A DNA stretch of 64,000 nt from Candolleomyces eurysporus. Its lineage: Eukaryota > Basidiomycota > Agaricomycetes > Agaricales > Psathyrellaceae. The notes beneath the pieces are model-generated. The model made no database searches and was not told the origin of the DNA. It saw only the letters and a program-made list of their open reading frames with translations. Positions 38,430-50,099 of this stretch are shown here, piece after piece; within the stretch, counting starts at the first letter, position 1; every line of letters starts with the position of its first letter. The stretch lies in NCBI GenBank assembly GCA_027579435.1, contig JANBPK010000730.1, positions 62,001-126,000 of the forward strand, given 5' to 3'. The position numbers and the translations under genes were made by a program.

Positions 38430-38525
38430 CCTCTGCCACTCAGTCTTCCGCTCATCTCTCTCTGTAATATGCCCACTTCGAGGAAACCCTGCTCCTCCTC
38501 CAACTCGCTCGTTGGCCTGAGTACT
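38430..38525 (+). repeat. partial duplicate of the 34,651 gene's 5' end
   Basis: About 85-95 bp including the CTCTCTGTAAT leader, the ATG at 38,469 and the first 15 codons are closely similar to 34,620-34,709. The similarity fades after the GAGTACT sequence. It lies 100 bp downstream of the end of that gene. Confidence 0.7.
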
Positions 38526-38708
38526 TACACCTGCAAACCCCCGCGTTTCTCTAGCAGAAGCGAGTAGTTGCCTGCAGTCGTAGGTATTTTGCTACCAGCC
38601 GGTTGGCAATGTCTTTAGGACAACGCTGGACTGTTAACCAACAATCACAAATTAGACGCTGTGAACATGAATGACGGCAAACGTTGGGCCAATGGGTGAC
38701 TGAAAGAA

Positions 38709-39240
38709 ATGTCTCAATCGGCGCAACGTCCAATGTCTTGCTCTGACTCCACCTGCAAGCACGACCATATAACTGCGTCCTTATGGCACTGCAATGTTGA
38801 TTCAACGCTACCCACTCCTCCCTTCATTTCTTCGGATCTACCCCTACCTGCACTCATGACCATGCCTTCGCCAAACTCAAAGACAAAGCCACAGACGGAA
38901 CCTGTCCCTCAGGATAAAAGCGAAAGCAGCGCACAGGTATTTAGTGAAGGCCCCAGGTGAGACTTCGTCTGTTCTTTGTTTCAAATTATCAACTTTGTTC
39001 TTTACATACAGTGATTCATCGACACCTTCGAGCCCTCAGGTTATTCTAGGAGCCATCCGTTATCCTCGTATTGCATGGTGGGACAAGCAGTGGCTTTTGC
39101 TAAAATGACCAATATTCAACCGTCTTTCGCAGGCCGTCAGAGGCTGAAACAACAAAAACCAACAAGGAAGATCTTATGGCATGGCTCAGAAATCGGTCTC
39201 TACCTCGGCCCTGTCCTTGTCAGCAGTGCGACAACGCGGG
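38709..39240 (+). CDS. hypothetical exon cluster upstream of the Helitron
   Basis: Three coding-like pieces: 38,709-38,956 (Ser/Pro/Thr-rich), about 39,012-39,078 (DSSTPSSPQVILGAIRYPR) and about 39,131-39,238 (LMAWLRNRSLPRPCPCQQC), each near a plausible donor or acceptor. They may be 5' exons of a second copy of the 34,651-type gene, or leader exons of the Helitron polyprotein. I cannot decide. Confidence 0.25.
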
Positions 39241-39442
39241 TATGTCGATGGTGAATTTCTGGTGTAAGATATCCATTCGACTCACTGCTTCTTATTCGGT
39301 TCAGAAGCAGCAGGGTCATCCTCCCAAGAATTTAAAGGGTCCGGAAAGGGCAGTAGTAATTAGGCTTTATTTTGGGTGTGGAGGACTCAAGATTGTTCCG
39401 CCATCGCATTGATGTATAGCGACGTCCAGACACTGCTAAAAT

Positions 39443-42400
39443 TTGACATTTATCATACCACCGCCTTTCTCTCCGCTTGCTCAATGTGCGGTGCATGGAG
39501 GAAAAATTCACATTGCTGCGCCATGGACAGAACGTTCAACAAGAGAGCTTGCGCGAAGGTCAATGCCCGACACAGCAGTTAGTCACGTGATACAAATCGT
39601 CAGGCAGGCGCAGGGTTTTCTTGATGACCGACCTTCTTTCCTCCCTCTCACCCTTTCAAACCCTATGGTATTGTTATCGTCATCCAATGTATCCGCTGGC
39701 AAAGCGGCAACGGATTCCGCTGAAAAAGCGGCGACGCACCTGTCGAATGAGCACGACGAAATCGCACACGACGCTGTCAATCGACGCACAGGGGCAATAT
39801 CAGTAACAAGCACTGGCAGGCGAGAGTCTCGCCATCTGACGCCCCAGGACCTGCGCCATGCAACTGACCTCACTGGAGATGGCTTAATGCTCTCCGAAAA
39901 TAATTATGATTTAGTATGTATGGCCGCTCCTCACCGTGTCCCCAGCATTGTCGTGGACAACCCGACCGCCATTCCGTGCCACATTCCAATTGAAACCATC
40001 ATTGCGAAGCTTGACGTGAAGGAACTGAAGGACTATTGCCGTCTACATGCCATACCCTTTCACGGAGATTACGTTCGGACCATGCTCGTAACCTCTATCG
40101 GGAACCACTGCTGTGACGATCGATGCGAACAGTCGATCTCGTTCATTGTTCCCGTGAAGCCGGCACAAAAGGACGGTCAGACCGATATTTTCGACCATTC
40201 ATTCCCTTCCACTTGTAAAATCATTGCAGCGCAGAACATCCGAGAGGTTCTCCCTAAAGGGCCATGTCCGAATGCCCCCCTGGGGTTCCGGCTTCATCGT
40301 ATTCGCCCTGGACGCAGTGCATCTACGGAGCCTGGTATATTATCGCTGCCACCTTTGCCATTGGCTTTTTGGGGACCGTGGTTAACAGTGGATGGCATGA
40401 GAGCTCTGGGCACAGTCCATAACATTATCTTCCCTGCACGGCTGTCCCGCCCTGCGGCACTTGCAAAGTTCAGGGACCACAACTGTGCGAACTGCCCAGA
40501 CCTGATCTTTGACTTGGTGCCCGTGACACCAAGCCATAAATCGAAAAAGGTGAAAACGGTTGGGCATATGCAGGGTGAGCCGTTCATCTGGCCGGAATAC
40601 AATCACCTGAGCACCTCTTCGTATCCGCCAGCGCCGATTTCAATGCGCGACGTTGCTACCGCAATGCGTGGCTACTGCGATAATTTGACTCCTCTGGTCA
40701 TCGAGGAGTTGGGCTGTGCTGTATGTGCACAGCTTGTTAAACGGTCGGATATGATACCGCTGGATGGTATCCGAGAGAAACTGCATGTTCTGTGTGAGGA
40801 CGGCGTGGCTCGTGCAGAGCGAGCTTACGCCACCGATGCATTGCTTTACCAAGCCGGTCCGGTGCTTCTTCCCAATGTCAACTTGGTGTGTTCGCATTGC
40901 GAGAGTGCCCTTCAGAACGGTCATAGACCGCGTATGGCACTCGCCAATCATCTATGGTTGGGCGAGGTGCCTGATGTACTGAAGGGTTTGACTTTGGCGG
41001 AACAAACATTAATTGCGAGAGTGCGTTTCAACCGCTGTGTGGTGCGCATATCAAACGGCCATGCGAAAATGGTCGCTAACGTCATTGCATTCGAACATCC
41101 AACGATCAAAATATATAATAAATTGCCTATAGGGAAAGAGGAATTGGCGGATGTGCTTGCCGTTTTTTTCACTGGCGTTTCTCCGCCCACCGATGAGGAC
41201 TTGAAGAGGACCCCTGTGATTGTGAGGCGAAAAAAGGTGAAGGACGCACTGGAATGGTTACGCTTGAACCACAAGAACTATGCAGACCTTGACATTGATT
41301 ATGGCACGCTACAATCCTATGCATTGGAAGATGTGCCAGTTGTGGTTGTACATCAGCGCACCACTGACGAAGATGGTAACGTCATTCCTGCTGCTCAGAG
41401 TGTTTTTGACAATGAAACTGAAATTGGTACTGAGTCCGGTCCTTGTTCTTTCTCCGTTCATGGTTTGACTGCCGATCGTTTGGCCACAATGTCATCCATG
41501 GAACGCAAGACTGCTGGTTTGCAACATCTCAAAAACGGCGGTGGGCTCCTCGCTGTCGGCCATGCGAGCCAGCCCGAATCGATTTACAATAACCCTTCAT
41601 TATATCCTCAAATGTTTCCACATTTATTTCCCTATGGACATGGGGGTCTTGCGCAAGAAAGGCATGCCGGTGTTATATCCAAAGAGAACCACTTGAATTG
41701 GTTCATGATGTATCACGACAAGCGGTTCCAGGTCGATGCCTCTTTCATAATTGTTGCGTTTAACCATGAGGTTATCAAGCAGGGAACATCTGGAAGCTTT
41801 ATGATGATCAAGCGAAAGAATTTTGCGCGGGTCGCGGAGGGAATCCGAAGTTTAAATCCAAATGTGTTGGCATCCATTTCAGAGAGATTGCAGTCAGGTA
41901 ACCGTGTTGTTCCAGAAACTCCTGCAGAAAAGCAATGCTTCGCTTTGTTAGATCAGATTGAATATGTGGGGGGGCATGTTAAGGGTTCTGTGACAAGCAA
42001 GAAACAACAGCGTAATGAACTTTGGTCTCTCATTGCCTTTAAAAATACTCCTCAGTGGTTTGTAACCTTTTCTCCTTGCGACAATAAGCACCCGCTTTCT
42101 ATTTACTATGCGGGCCATGACATAGAGTTTAAACCACGGATTCTGACTTCATCCGAAAGAGAGTTACTTATCACTCGCAATCCTGTTGCATGTGCTCGGT
42201 TCTTCCATTACCTTGTTAATCTGTTTATCAAACATCTGTGTGGATGGTCCGAAGAGCATAAGGAAAGAGGAGTTTATGGGAAACCTGCTGCTTACTATGG
42301 CGGCGTCGAGCAGCAGGGCAGGATGACACTTCATTTGCACATGTTGTTGTGGATTGAAGGGGCTCCTTCACCACAGCAGATTAGAGACCGGTTAATGTCA

Positions 42401-45400
42401 GACGATTCCAAATTTCAGAGGGAGCTAACCGAGTACCTAGAGAGTTGTCACACGGGCGAATTTCTCACTGGATCAATGGATGAAGTCAAGCAGCGCGTAC
42501 CCATGCAGCCAAATAAGGCTAACAAAGGGATACACACTATCTGGATGGAAGACGGCAATGTCAAACGTGCAGTCGTTCCTGACTATGTTGACCCAACTTT
42601 GACCCTCCCAGAGGCGCCACCAACAGGTTTCTGCGAGAATGTTGATCATTGCAGCTGTGATCATTGCACTGAGCTCAAGCAATGGTTCGATCGTTTCAAA
42701 TCAACGTTCGATGATATCCTACTGCGCTCAAATGTGCACAAGTGTTACGGGAAGCGCGACAATGGTAAAAGCCACAATGCAGGACAATCCCAGGAAGCCG
42801 GGAAGGCACCCATNAAAAAAACAACATGCAACAGGCAAAGGATGTATTAACAAGCATGGTGTATGCACAGCACGTTTTCCAAGGGACCTGTTTGACGAGA
42901 CTACCGTGGACTCTGACAACGGCCACATCAACTTAAAGAAAAAGGAAGCATGGATAAATAATGTGACGCCTGCAGTCACGGTGACAAACCGTTGCAACAC
43001 CGATACGACTTGCTTGCTCTCAGGTACCAGTGTCAGTGCTATTATCGGATATGTCTCTGATTACTTGACTAAGTTCCCACTGAAAACATATCAAATATTC
43101 TCCGCCATGTTCGATGTGTTTACAAGATCTCCTGAGAACGAAAGTAAAGATGAAAATACTGTCAACGATGCGAGGAAAATGATACTTCGCATCGTTAATT
43201 CACTCAGTGCAAAAACGGAAATTGGAGCTCCGATGGCAGCTCTATACTTGTTGCGACAACCAGACCATTATACGAGCCACGAGTTTCAAGTCCTTTACTG
43301 GAAGAATTTTGTTAACTTTGTTGAACGGGAGTGGACAAATTTCCAGGCAAAATTGGAGAGTGCAGATCAGGATGGATGTAGACAATCAGTTGGAGACATA
43401 CCCACCGGAGTAGAGTTCTTTACTCAACGTAACCCCCTTGGCAACTCAAGCATGGAGTCACATAACGCAGAGGAAGACGTTCAGCTCAGTCGAACAGGTG
43501 GTAACTTTATAAGCAAAGCTTGCACGGATGATTATAGATTTCGACCTGCAGAACATGAATGTGTTTCCTTGTATGAGTGGGTTCAATGTTCAATCCGGTG
43601 GAACAACGACAGTACTCGGAATCCTGAAAAGATTTTGCAATATTACCCCTACCTGGCACAACATCCAATGCATGAAAGTCATATGGTTGCATGCGATCCC
43701 GGCAGACGGTACACCATTGTACCCAACTTCCTTGGTCCTGCACTCCCGAGAAGGGACAAAGGTGATCGAAACTATTACTGCATGACGATGTTGACACTTT
43801 TCAAACCATGGAGGACGGGGGTTGATTTGAAAGCATTAGATGAATCATGGGATGAGGCGTTCGCTGGTCACAATTTCAGCCCAAGAGAACACCAGTTGAT
43901 GAACAACTTTAACGTTCGTTACGAGTGCTACGATGCAAGAGATGACTTTGGGGCGACGTTCAGATCTGACAAAGATCAAAGTCACTCTAATGAGGCCATC
44001 GAAGATTACCGTGAAGGACTGGACTGCGACGACGGTTGGAACCCATCGGACGAGAACAGTGAAGACGTCCAGTTCTTTTGTGGCCCTGCTTACAAGGAAA
44101 TGATCAAAGCAAATCGAGAAACAGACTCTATACTAAGGTTGGCAGGTCGTAAGCAACCTCAGCGGTCACCGAACCAGGACGGCTTGGCCGCACTGCAACT
44201 ACCGCGTGTCGCAATTGATCGTACTTTGGACTCGACGGATTGGCGCCGCATTGTCAAAGCTGAAAAGGACAGATTGTGGAAGGTTAGAAGCTCGATCATG
44301 GCATCTAACCCGGCTCAACAATTACAATCATCTTCGAAAGATGGAGCCAGCCTGGTGCAGAACGATGCATTTGTCGTACCCGGCTCTTATCTCTCAAAGG
44401 ATTTCAAGCCAGGGAACCCATATTGGAGTACCATAATGTCCGAAGTCGAGCAGGAATTCAAACTGAACGACAATCAAAAAAAAGGCATTTCGTATTGTGG
44501 CTAACCACGCAACGTGCATCGCGCCAGAGCAACTCTTGATGCATCTAGGGGGGATGGGAGGCACTGGAAAGAGTAGAGTGATCAAAGCATTGGTTGNTTT
44601 TTTTTACACGTCGTAACGAGCCCTATAGGTTCGTTCTGTTGGCGCCAACTGGCACTGCGGCGGCACTAATTGGAGGGTGCACGTACCACTCTTTCTTAGG
44701 AATCAACACGAGCACAAGCTCTCTCGGTGAATCTTTGTCCTCTATAGAGGATGTGAAAACGCGAATGCTAGGTGTTGGTTACATACTTATGGATGAGAAC
44801 TCGATGTTGTCAGCTGCAAACAATTGCCGAATCAGTGCTCGATGTTGTGAGGTTTTCCAGGTGTACGATAAGCCGTATGGGGGCTTGAACGTCATATTCT
44901 GTGGCGACTTTGCGCAGTTGCCACCCGTCAGGGCACTACCAATGTACAGTCGCAAAATCTCGATGGTTCACAGCCCGAGGCAGTCCCCTCAGGACCAGGA
45001 GAAGACGATAGGAAAATTGATTTGGCACCAATTCACCACAGTCGTCATTCTGACACAGAATATGCGGCAGACGGATGATTCCACATTGGAAGAGTCTGCT
45101 TTTCGAACGGCGCTCGAGAATTTGCGATACTACAGTTGCACGGCTGAGGACATCGCCCTCATACGCAGTCGGATTCCTACTCCAAACAACGGACTGTCGT
45201 TAGATGATGCCAACTTCAAGCATGTTTCCATAATTACGGCAACCAATCGTGAAAAGGACCAGATTAACCATGCAAACGCCAACCGATTCGCTGGCGACAC
45301 GGGGCAAAAACTGTATGACNTTTTTTTCCATTGATACTTTGGCCAACTCCGATTCACACAAGCGATCCAAAAAAAGCACGCAGGGTACACGTATTTACTC

Positions 45401-47078
45401 GACGACCAAAACGATATCCCATTCCGACCACGTTGCGTTATGGTCTCAACCGCCGCACACTAGCGAGCAAATACCAGCCTGCCTACGGCTCTGTTTTGGA
45501 ATGCCAGTACTAATCAGAAATAACGACGCCACAGATTTGTGCATCACAAATGGACAAGAAGCTCGGGTGGTGGGGTGGACATACGACCCAATTCCTGGTT
45601 TCCCTGGCAGGGCAACCCTCGATGTCTTGTTCGTTGAGTTAGTCAATCCACCCCATGCTGTTAAACTGCCGCACTTACCAAAGAACGTTGTCCCTCTAAC
45701 CAAAATGACGCAATCCATTGACGCACGGTTACCGTCCGACTTGTACATGCGAATTGCTCGATCGCAGGTGCCGGTGTTACCCAATTTTGCGATGACTGAT
45801 TACTCAGCGCAAGGGAAAACCAGAGACTTCAATGTCGTTGACATCACCAACTGCCAGTCCTTTCAAGGCGCTTATACATGCTTGTCTCGTGGTACATCAC
45901 TTGATGGGACGATGTTGCTTCGTGATTTTGCTGATGACAAACTGTCGGGTGCGTTGGACGGAGAATTGCGTCAGGAATACCGCGAGTTGAATTATTTGGA
46001 CAGGATAACAACATTGCGATATGAAGGTACATTGCCAACTGGCATAATCAGCGATACCAGGAGAGCAACGATCAATGCTTACCGGAGATGGAAAACGACG
46101 GATGAGGAGCAGTCGTGGCATAACTCGATTCAAGAGGAAAAGCCAGAAGACTTGGCGTTCGTAAAGGAAGACGGTAGGCTTCGTGTAGATGGTTTCGTTT
46201 CTGCTATTAAACGGAAGATCATCGCGACGGGTCAGGAGCAAAAGAGGAAGCGTCGAAAGAAAAACCCTGCACCACTCAACGCGCATTTGTCTTCGCCTGC
46301 TGGGCCAAAGTGGGACAGTGACGATTGGAGTTGTGCCTTCGACGCGTGGGCTTTCATTTTGTTTTGGCTATGGAAAAACAAGTTAATGCCAGGATCAATG
46401 CAAAAATGTAGCAGTGCAATTGCGCTCCTCTTGCAAAGATTCCAATCGATGACCGGCATGGACGACGAAGGCGCTGAGCTCACGGCAGCCAGAGACGACT
46501 GGAGAGCCTATTTGCGTGGTGAATACCCAGGCGAATACTTGCCCGGCAGGGGAGGAGTTGACATTCTTACACTCTCAAGACACGTTTTGGGCGCGGAGCA
46601 TCGCTGGCCGGACGCAGAGACGGAATGCTGTAGGTGCGAGAGGACCAATTTCCACCCAGAGTTATCACACTCCGTAATCTCTCCCTTCAACGTAGTCGGC
46701 AGAGGAGGGACCATCCAAGAGTGGTTTACTCGCTGCCTAGGGGCTGTGGGGAGTTGCCAGGAGTGTGGTGCACCGGAATATATCGTACAGGATCTCGGGG
46801 AGGCACTGTGTTTCGAGGTAACCGGCGTTGAGGCTTTGCATTGGCGATTGGATGCACCAGGTGGAGGCACCTACCGATTGGTCGGAGGCATCTATTATGG
46901 AGGCTTCCATTTTGTAAGTCGTGTAATCACAGTGGGAGGCAAGGTGTACGTTCATGACGGCATCCACGGTACCACCTCAACTTTCGACGGGGTCTTGGGA
47001 GAAGAAGGATATGGGGAGGAGGACTTGATAACCTGCAATGGACGGCCCCTGCTTCTGGCATTGTATATCGAAGAGTAG
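39443..47078 (+). CDS. Helitron Rep-Pif1 helicase polyprotein with C-terminal cysteine-peptidase-like domain
   Basis: After removing four +1 homopolymer shifts (N at 42,814; A8 run at 44,476; N at 44,597; N at 45,320) the frame is 2,544 codons with no other stop. In order: a SAP-like segment (about 40,000); two CxxC pairs (CAVCAQ, LVCSHCES) before LANHLWLGEVPDVL; a Helitron-like N domain; the HUH nuclease motif LHLHMLLWIEG (about 42,329); the two-tyrosine motif GYVSDYLTKF (about 43,048); a Pif1/RecD-type helicase with Walker A GGMGGTGKS (44,548), Walker B ILMDEN and CGDFAQLPP; motif VI-like TCLSRGTS. The last 250 residues have WSCAFDAW (46,326), CxxC pairs in CCRCERT and CQECG, and FHFVSRV with VHDGIH, resembling a ubiquitin-specific protease. 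It nicks and unwinds DNA for rolling-circle transposition. The first in-frame ATG is 39,563; upstream exons are possible. Confidence 0.88.
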
Positions 47079-47291
47079 AGGGGGGCGGACGTGTACGAAC
47101 ATGTGAAGGCGGTGACGTGGATGCGCAGTGACGTTCGAACGTGACAATACAGGCCGTCGCGATTAATCAGTGGCGGTGCAACCGGATCAGTTTACCATTC
47201 CATTCAATCCTCCGAGACTCGAGCATGTCCCCTCTTTTCTTCTGCCGTTTTACATTTGCACAACCTTCTGGGGCCCATTCCTGGTGCTTTA

Positions 47292-47907
47292 ATGATGCAA
47301 AGATCTTACGGACAACGCCTGGCCCAACTTTACTTAGCTCAGGCTATTGACCTGGATATTGTTTTGTGGGTGGATGGTACGGCATGCTGTGTGCAGTGGT
47401 GAGTCCCGGTGTTTGCCCTCTACTACTACGTGTTTTGACGGCCATGAAGGCCGTGTGACAGCAAAAAAGTCAAGGTGGCTGCTGAAGACATACACCAATG
47501 GCTGGCCGACAGGAACCTTGTATGGACTTGTGTTTGTTTCGACGAGGCATCTGCAGGGTATCACTTGGCGACGTTCTTCAATCATCCCAATGGTGATGTT
47601 ACTGTCGAATGCGGTCAAGCGAACGGCTGCGATTTCAAGCGTACGTCTGAGCTTTCACAAGAAGATGGCTGTTAACACCTGTGAAGCAGTAAACCTCACG
47701 GAGATTCGCCGAAATACTCAGATGTACGACGATATGGCCCACATTATGCCAGGCCAGACCCTGGGGGACTACTCATATGAAGTAGATGTTCATGGAGAAT
47801 GGATTAGGCTGCAGGACAGTCAAGGCTACGAAGATGTGGAGGCTTGGTATAGGGGATGGTGTGGCTTCTTTGACGATTGCCATCCGAACCCGGAGGTAAA
47901 CCTTTAG
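47292..47907 (+). CDS. small hypothetical protein, copy A of a tandem pair
   Basis: Three exons, 47292-47398, 47462-47640 and 47690-47907, give exactly 167 residues plus stop. Residues 1-35 form a helix followed by LDIVLWVDGT; exon 2 has EDIHQWLADRNLVWTCVCFD; the C-terminal exon has an acidic-aromatic stretch (EAWYRGWCGFFDD). Not recognised. Exon number, intron phases (2 and 1 here, 2 and 2 in copy B) and the W-L...NLVWTC motif are shared with the gene at 48,341. It starts 214 bp after the Helitron stop codon in the same direction. Confidence 0.55.
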
Positions 47908-48340
47908 AGTAATATAGTATTTGAGCAAACCTGCAAGATGTCGTTGGGTTTGCTAAAATATACAGAAAGCAATTATCCCGAGCACGGGCACCGTCTTTCA
48001 GACTGGATTGCTCGATACCTCTGTCTTGGATGCCTACAGGAATTCATCGAGAGACTGAAGATGCTGTTTCAGGGGCTCGAAAATGGCGATCGGCAATGAT
48101 TAACCGAGCGCTGCATTACGAGGTACAAGCCGCACCTCTCCAATTTTCACAGTGGCTCCACGGTTCGGTCGAACGAACCTATCATGTGGAGCACAAAGAC
48201 ACCGCAGCGCTTGTACAAACAGGGGCGAGATGGGGGCCAAGGGGGAACCTCGGCTACGCATGATACCAGCTACGGGTCAGCATGAAAAGGGGACCAAGCG
48301 AACGATTGCTATTTGTCGTATTTCAATTCCTTCTCCCTTC

Positions 48341-48875
48341 ATGCATCTCTCGGACGTCGTATCTGAAAGTATCCATCAGTACCAGCAATTTTCGGCCGAT
48401 TTGACACTTGTCGTTGACACTGACGACGGAGCTCAGTTGCTGCGAGTTAAATGGTGGGGCTTTCTCTGGTACCGCCGCATCAGTGCTGATACTTCTTAGG
48501 CCTCGAGAGCATAACTCCCGCAGAAAGGTCCGGCCCGAAGATATCTCCGCTTGGCTCCACGAACACAATTTGGTATGGACCTGTTTCTGTCGAGCAGACA
48601 ACAAACGCGGACGGCCGCTCTGCGTTATAGTAGAGAACCAGGACCATTCGTTGGAGCCGTAAATTCTGTGAAGGTCCACTGAGTCGGGCGTCAGTTTCTC
48701 TTCACCCGCTTACAGGATGACAACGCACACTGGAACTTGCATCGAACGAAGGGAAGGGCTCAATCGTCCAGCATTTATCGATCTTTATGGAGGAAATCTA
48801 GATATTTACCATGGCTTCATTGGATTGTTCGAAGATGGGGAAATGCAACCGACGGACGGGACTTTGATAGTGTAG
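48341..48875 (+). CDS. small hypothetical protein, copy B of a tandem pair
   Basis: Exons 48341-48453, 48500-48658 and 48716-48875 give 143 residues plus stop, with GT-AG introns of 46 and 57 bp. Features parallel copy A: an N-terminal helix then LTLVVDTDDG and VKW, exon 2 with PEDISAWLHEHNLVWTCFC, and a C-terminal exon with DLYGGNLDIYHGFIGLFEDG. Sequence identity with copy A is low except at the W-L...NLVWTC motif, so the duplication is old. The 3' end overlaps a minus-strand frame (48,806-49,222). Between the two copies a 53-codon frame at 47,939 starts with ATG but has no clear partner exons. Confidence 0.5.
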
Positions 48876-49222
48876 ATAAATGTAATGACCTGCACCCATC
48901 GTATAGATAAAGCCCCTGAATATAAGGTTTCTTCATTGGGAGGACGTTTTAACGCTGCTCGAGTGGCGTGTCGAGCGGCTTGTCGAGAGAGGGCCGCAAC
49001 AACACTGCATTCCATCATACCATTAGCCATTGTGATTGTAAGATCACCGGCGTCTCGTCGGAGGTCATCCGGGTTGATAGTGATCCACTGATTGGGCTGT
49101 TGTGCTGTTCGAGCCCCTCGGATCCGCTTCATTGCCTCATCCGTCCACCCCATCCCACACGTCGTAGGCACCGTTTGCGATTCGTCATTGGTGCGGTCGC
49201 TATCACTTGAGGGATGGGTCAT
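48806..49222 (-). CDS. small hypothetical protein
   Basis: A 138-residue frame from ATG 49,222 with a hydrophilic first 100 residues (DSDRTNDESQTVP; WTDEAMKRIRGARTAQQ; an Ala/Arg-rich helix AALSRQAARHATRAALKR). It overlaps the 3' end of the plus-strand gene by 70 bp, so the last 30 residues may really be intron or UTR. Not recognised. Confidence 0.3.
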   Translation of the reverse strand: MTHPSSDSDRTNDESQTVPTTCGMGWTDEAMKRIRGARTAQQPNQWITINPDDLRRDAGDLTITMANGMMECSVVAALSRQAARHATRAALKRPPNEETLYSGALSIRWVQVITFIYTIKVPSVGCISPSSNNPMKPW

Positions 49223-49937
49223 GTTGAGATTGGGGATGGTTTGAACTGAAAAGAGAATCGATGATGGTGCAAACGGTGAGTACAATCTATACCGACAGCC
49301 TGGGGAGAGAACAGCCATTGAGGGCATTTTTGGTGGAAGAACGCCGATCGAAAGATAGTACAGGGGCTCGGTGGATGACTTGGCACATCGTTCTGGGCGC
49401 ATGCACCAGCTGATTCGTCTCAAATCAAAAACGGGCATTCAAGTAGAGTGCCGTTCCGTGTTTTCACACCACTACGCCCGTATGAGAAATGGGCTGAGCT
49501 ACAACAAGTGCTTGGAGGGGTAGAAGATAGGGGTTGAGCCGAAGGCCTAAATGACCATCGAATGGATGTAATCCACGCCTGACCTCGCTGGCAGACTGGG
49601 AGATTCGGATCAAAAGACTGAATGACCGCACGCACTGCAGGACCTGCCGTCGTCTGCGAATCTGCCCCGTTACTGTTTGCTTGCACATTTACCAGGGTGC
49701 CTTCTCAACGACCACTTATCACCTAAGTCCTTGGATGACTGACAACTAAACCTTCTGACCTCTTGCGAAGTCTCCTAAGGCAAGATTATTTGGCCGTGAA
49801 ACTAAGTCCGATCGCCTGGTGCCTGGAGATCACTGGCCTGCCGCAGAACATTCAGCGGCCCCAAGGAACCAATGTGGGTGAATTACAATCTGTAAAATTT
49901 TCTTTGTTCCTTTTTGACCAAGGACTGCCNTTTTTTA

Positions 49938-49971
49938 CGCGTAATTGTCTGCCAACACGCGAGTAATCTAG
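49938..49971 (+). other. candidate Helitron 3' hairpin and CTAG end
   Basis: CGCGT (49,938-49,942) can pair with ACGCG (49,957-49,961) around a 14-nt loop; CTAG follows six bases later (49,968-49,971). Position relative to the Rep gene and the CTRR ending fit Helitrons. The stem is only 5 bp, and the next base is G rather than the usual T, so this is weak. Confidence 0.25.
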
Positions 49972-50099
49972 GGGGCATTCCCATGGGGTTGCATTCAGTG
50001 CATCGGAGGACGGTATAAATTAGATGAAGTCAAGGCGTTAAGATCGCGCCCACATCGCAAAAAGTGATTACTGTCCGCGCGTACCAATAAAGAAGTAAC

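Larger units (their letters stand above)
39443..49971 (+). mobile_element. Helitron rolling-circle transposon (borders uncertain)
   Basis: The core is the Rep-helicase gene at 39,443-47,078. A possible 3' terminus (short hairpin plus CTAG) lies at 49,938-49,971. No 5' TC end could be fixed. If the 3' end is right, the two small paralogous genes at 47,292-48,875 are carried inside the element. Confidence 0.5.

Noticed and set aside
49930..49960. ACGCGT palindrome as a regulatory (MluI-cell-cycle-box-like) site
   Set aside because: A single hexamer with no promoter context; the hairpin interpretation explains it at least as well.
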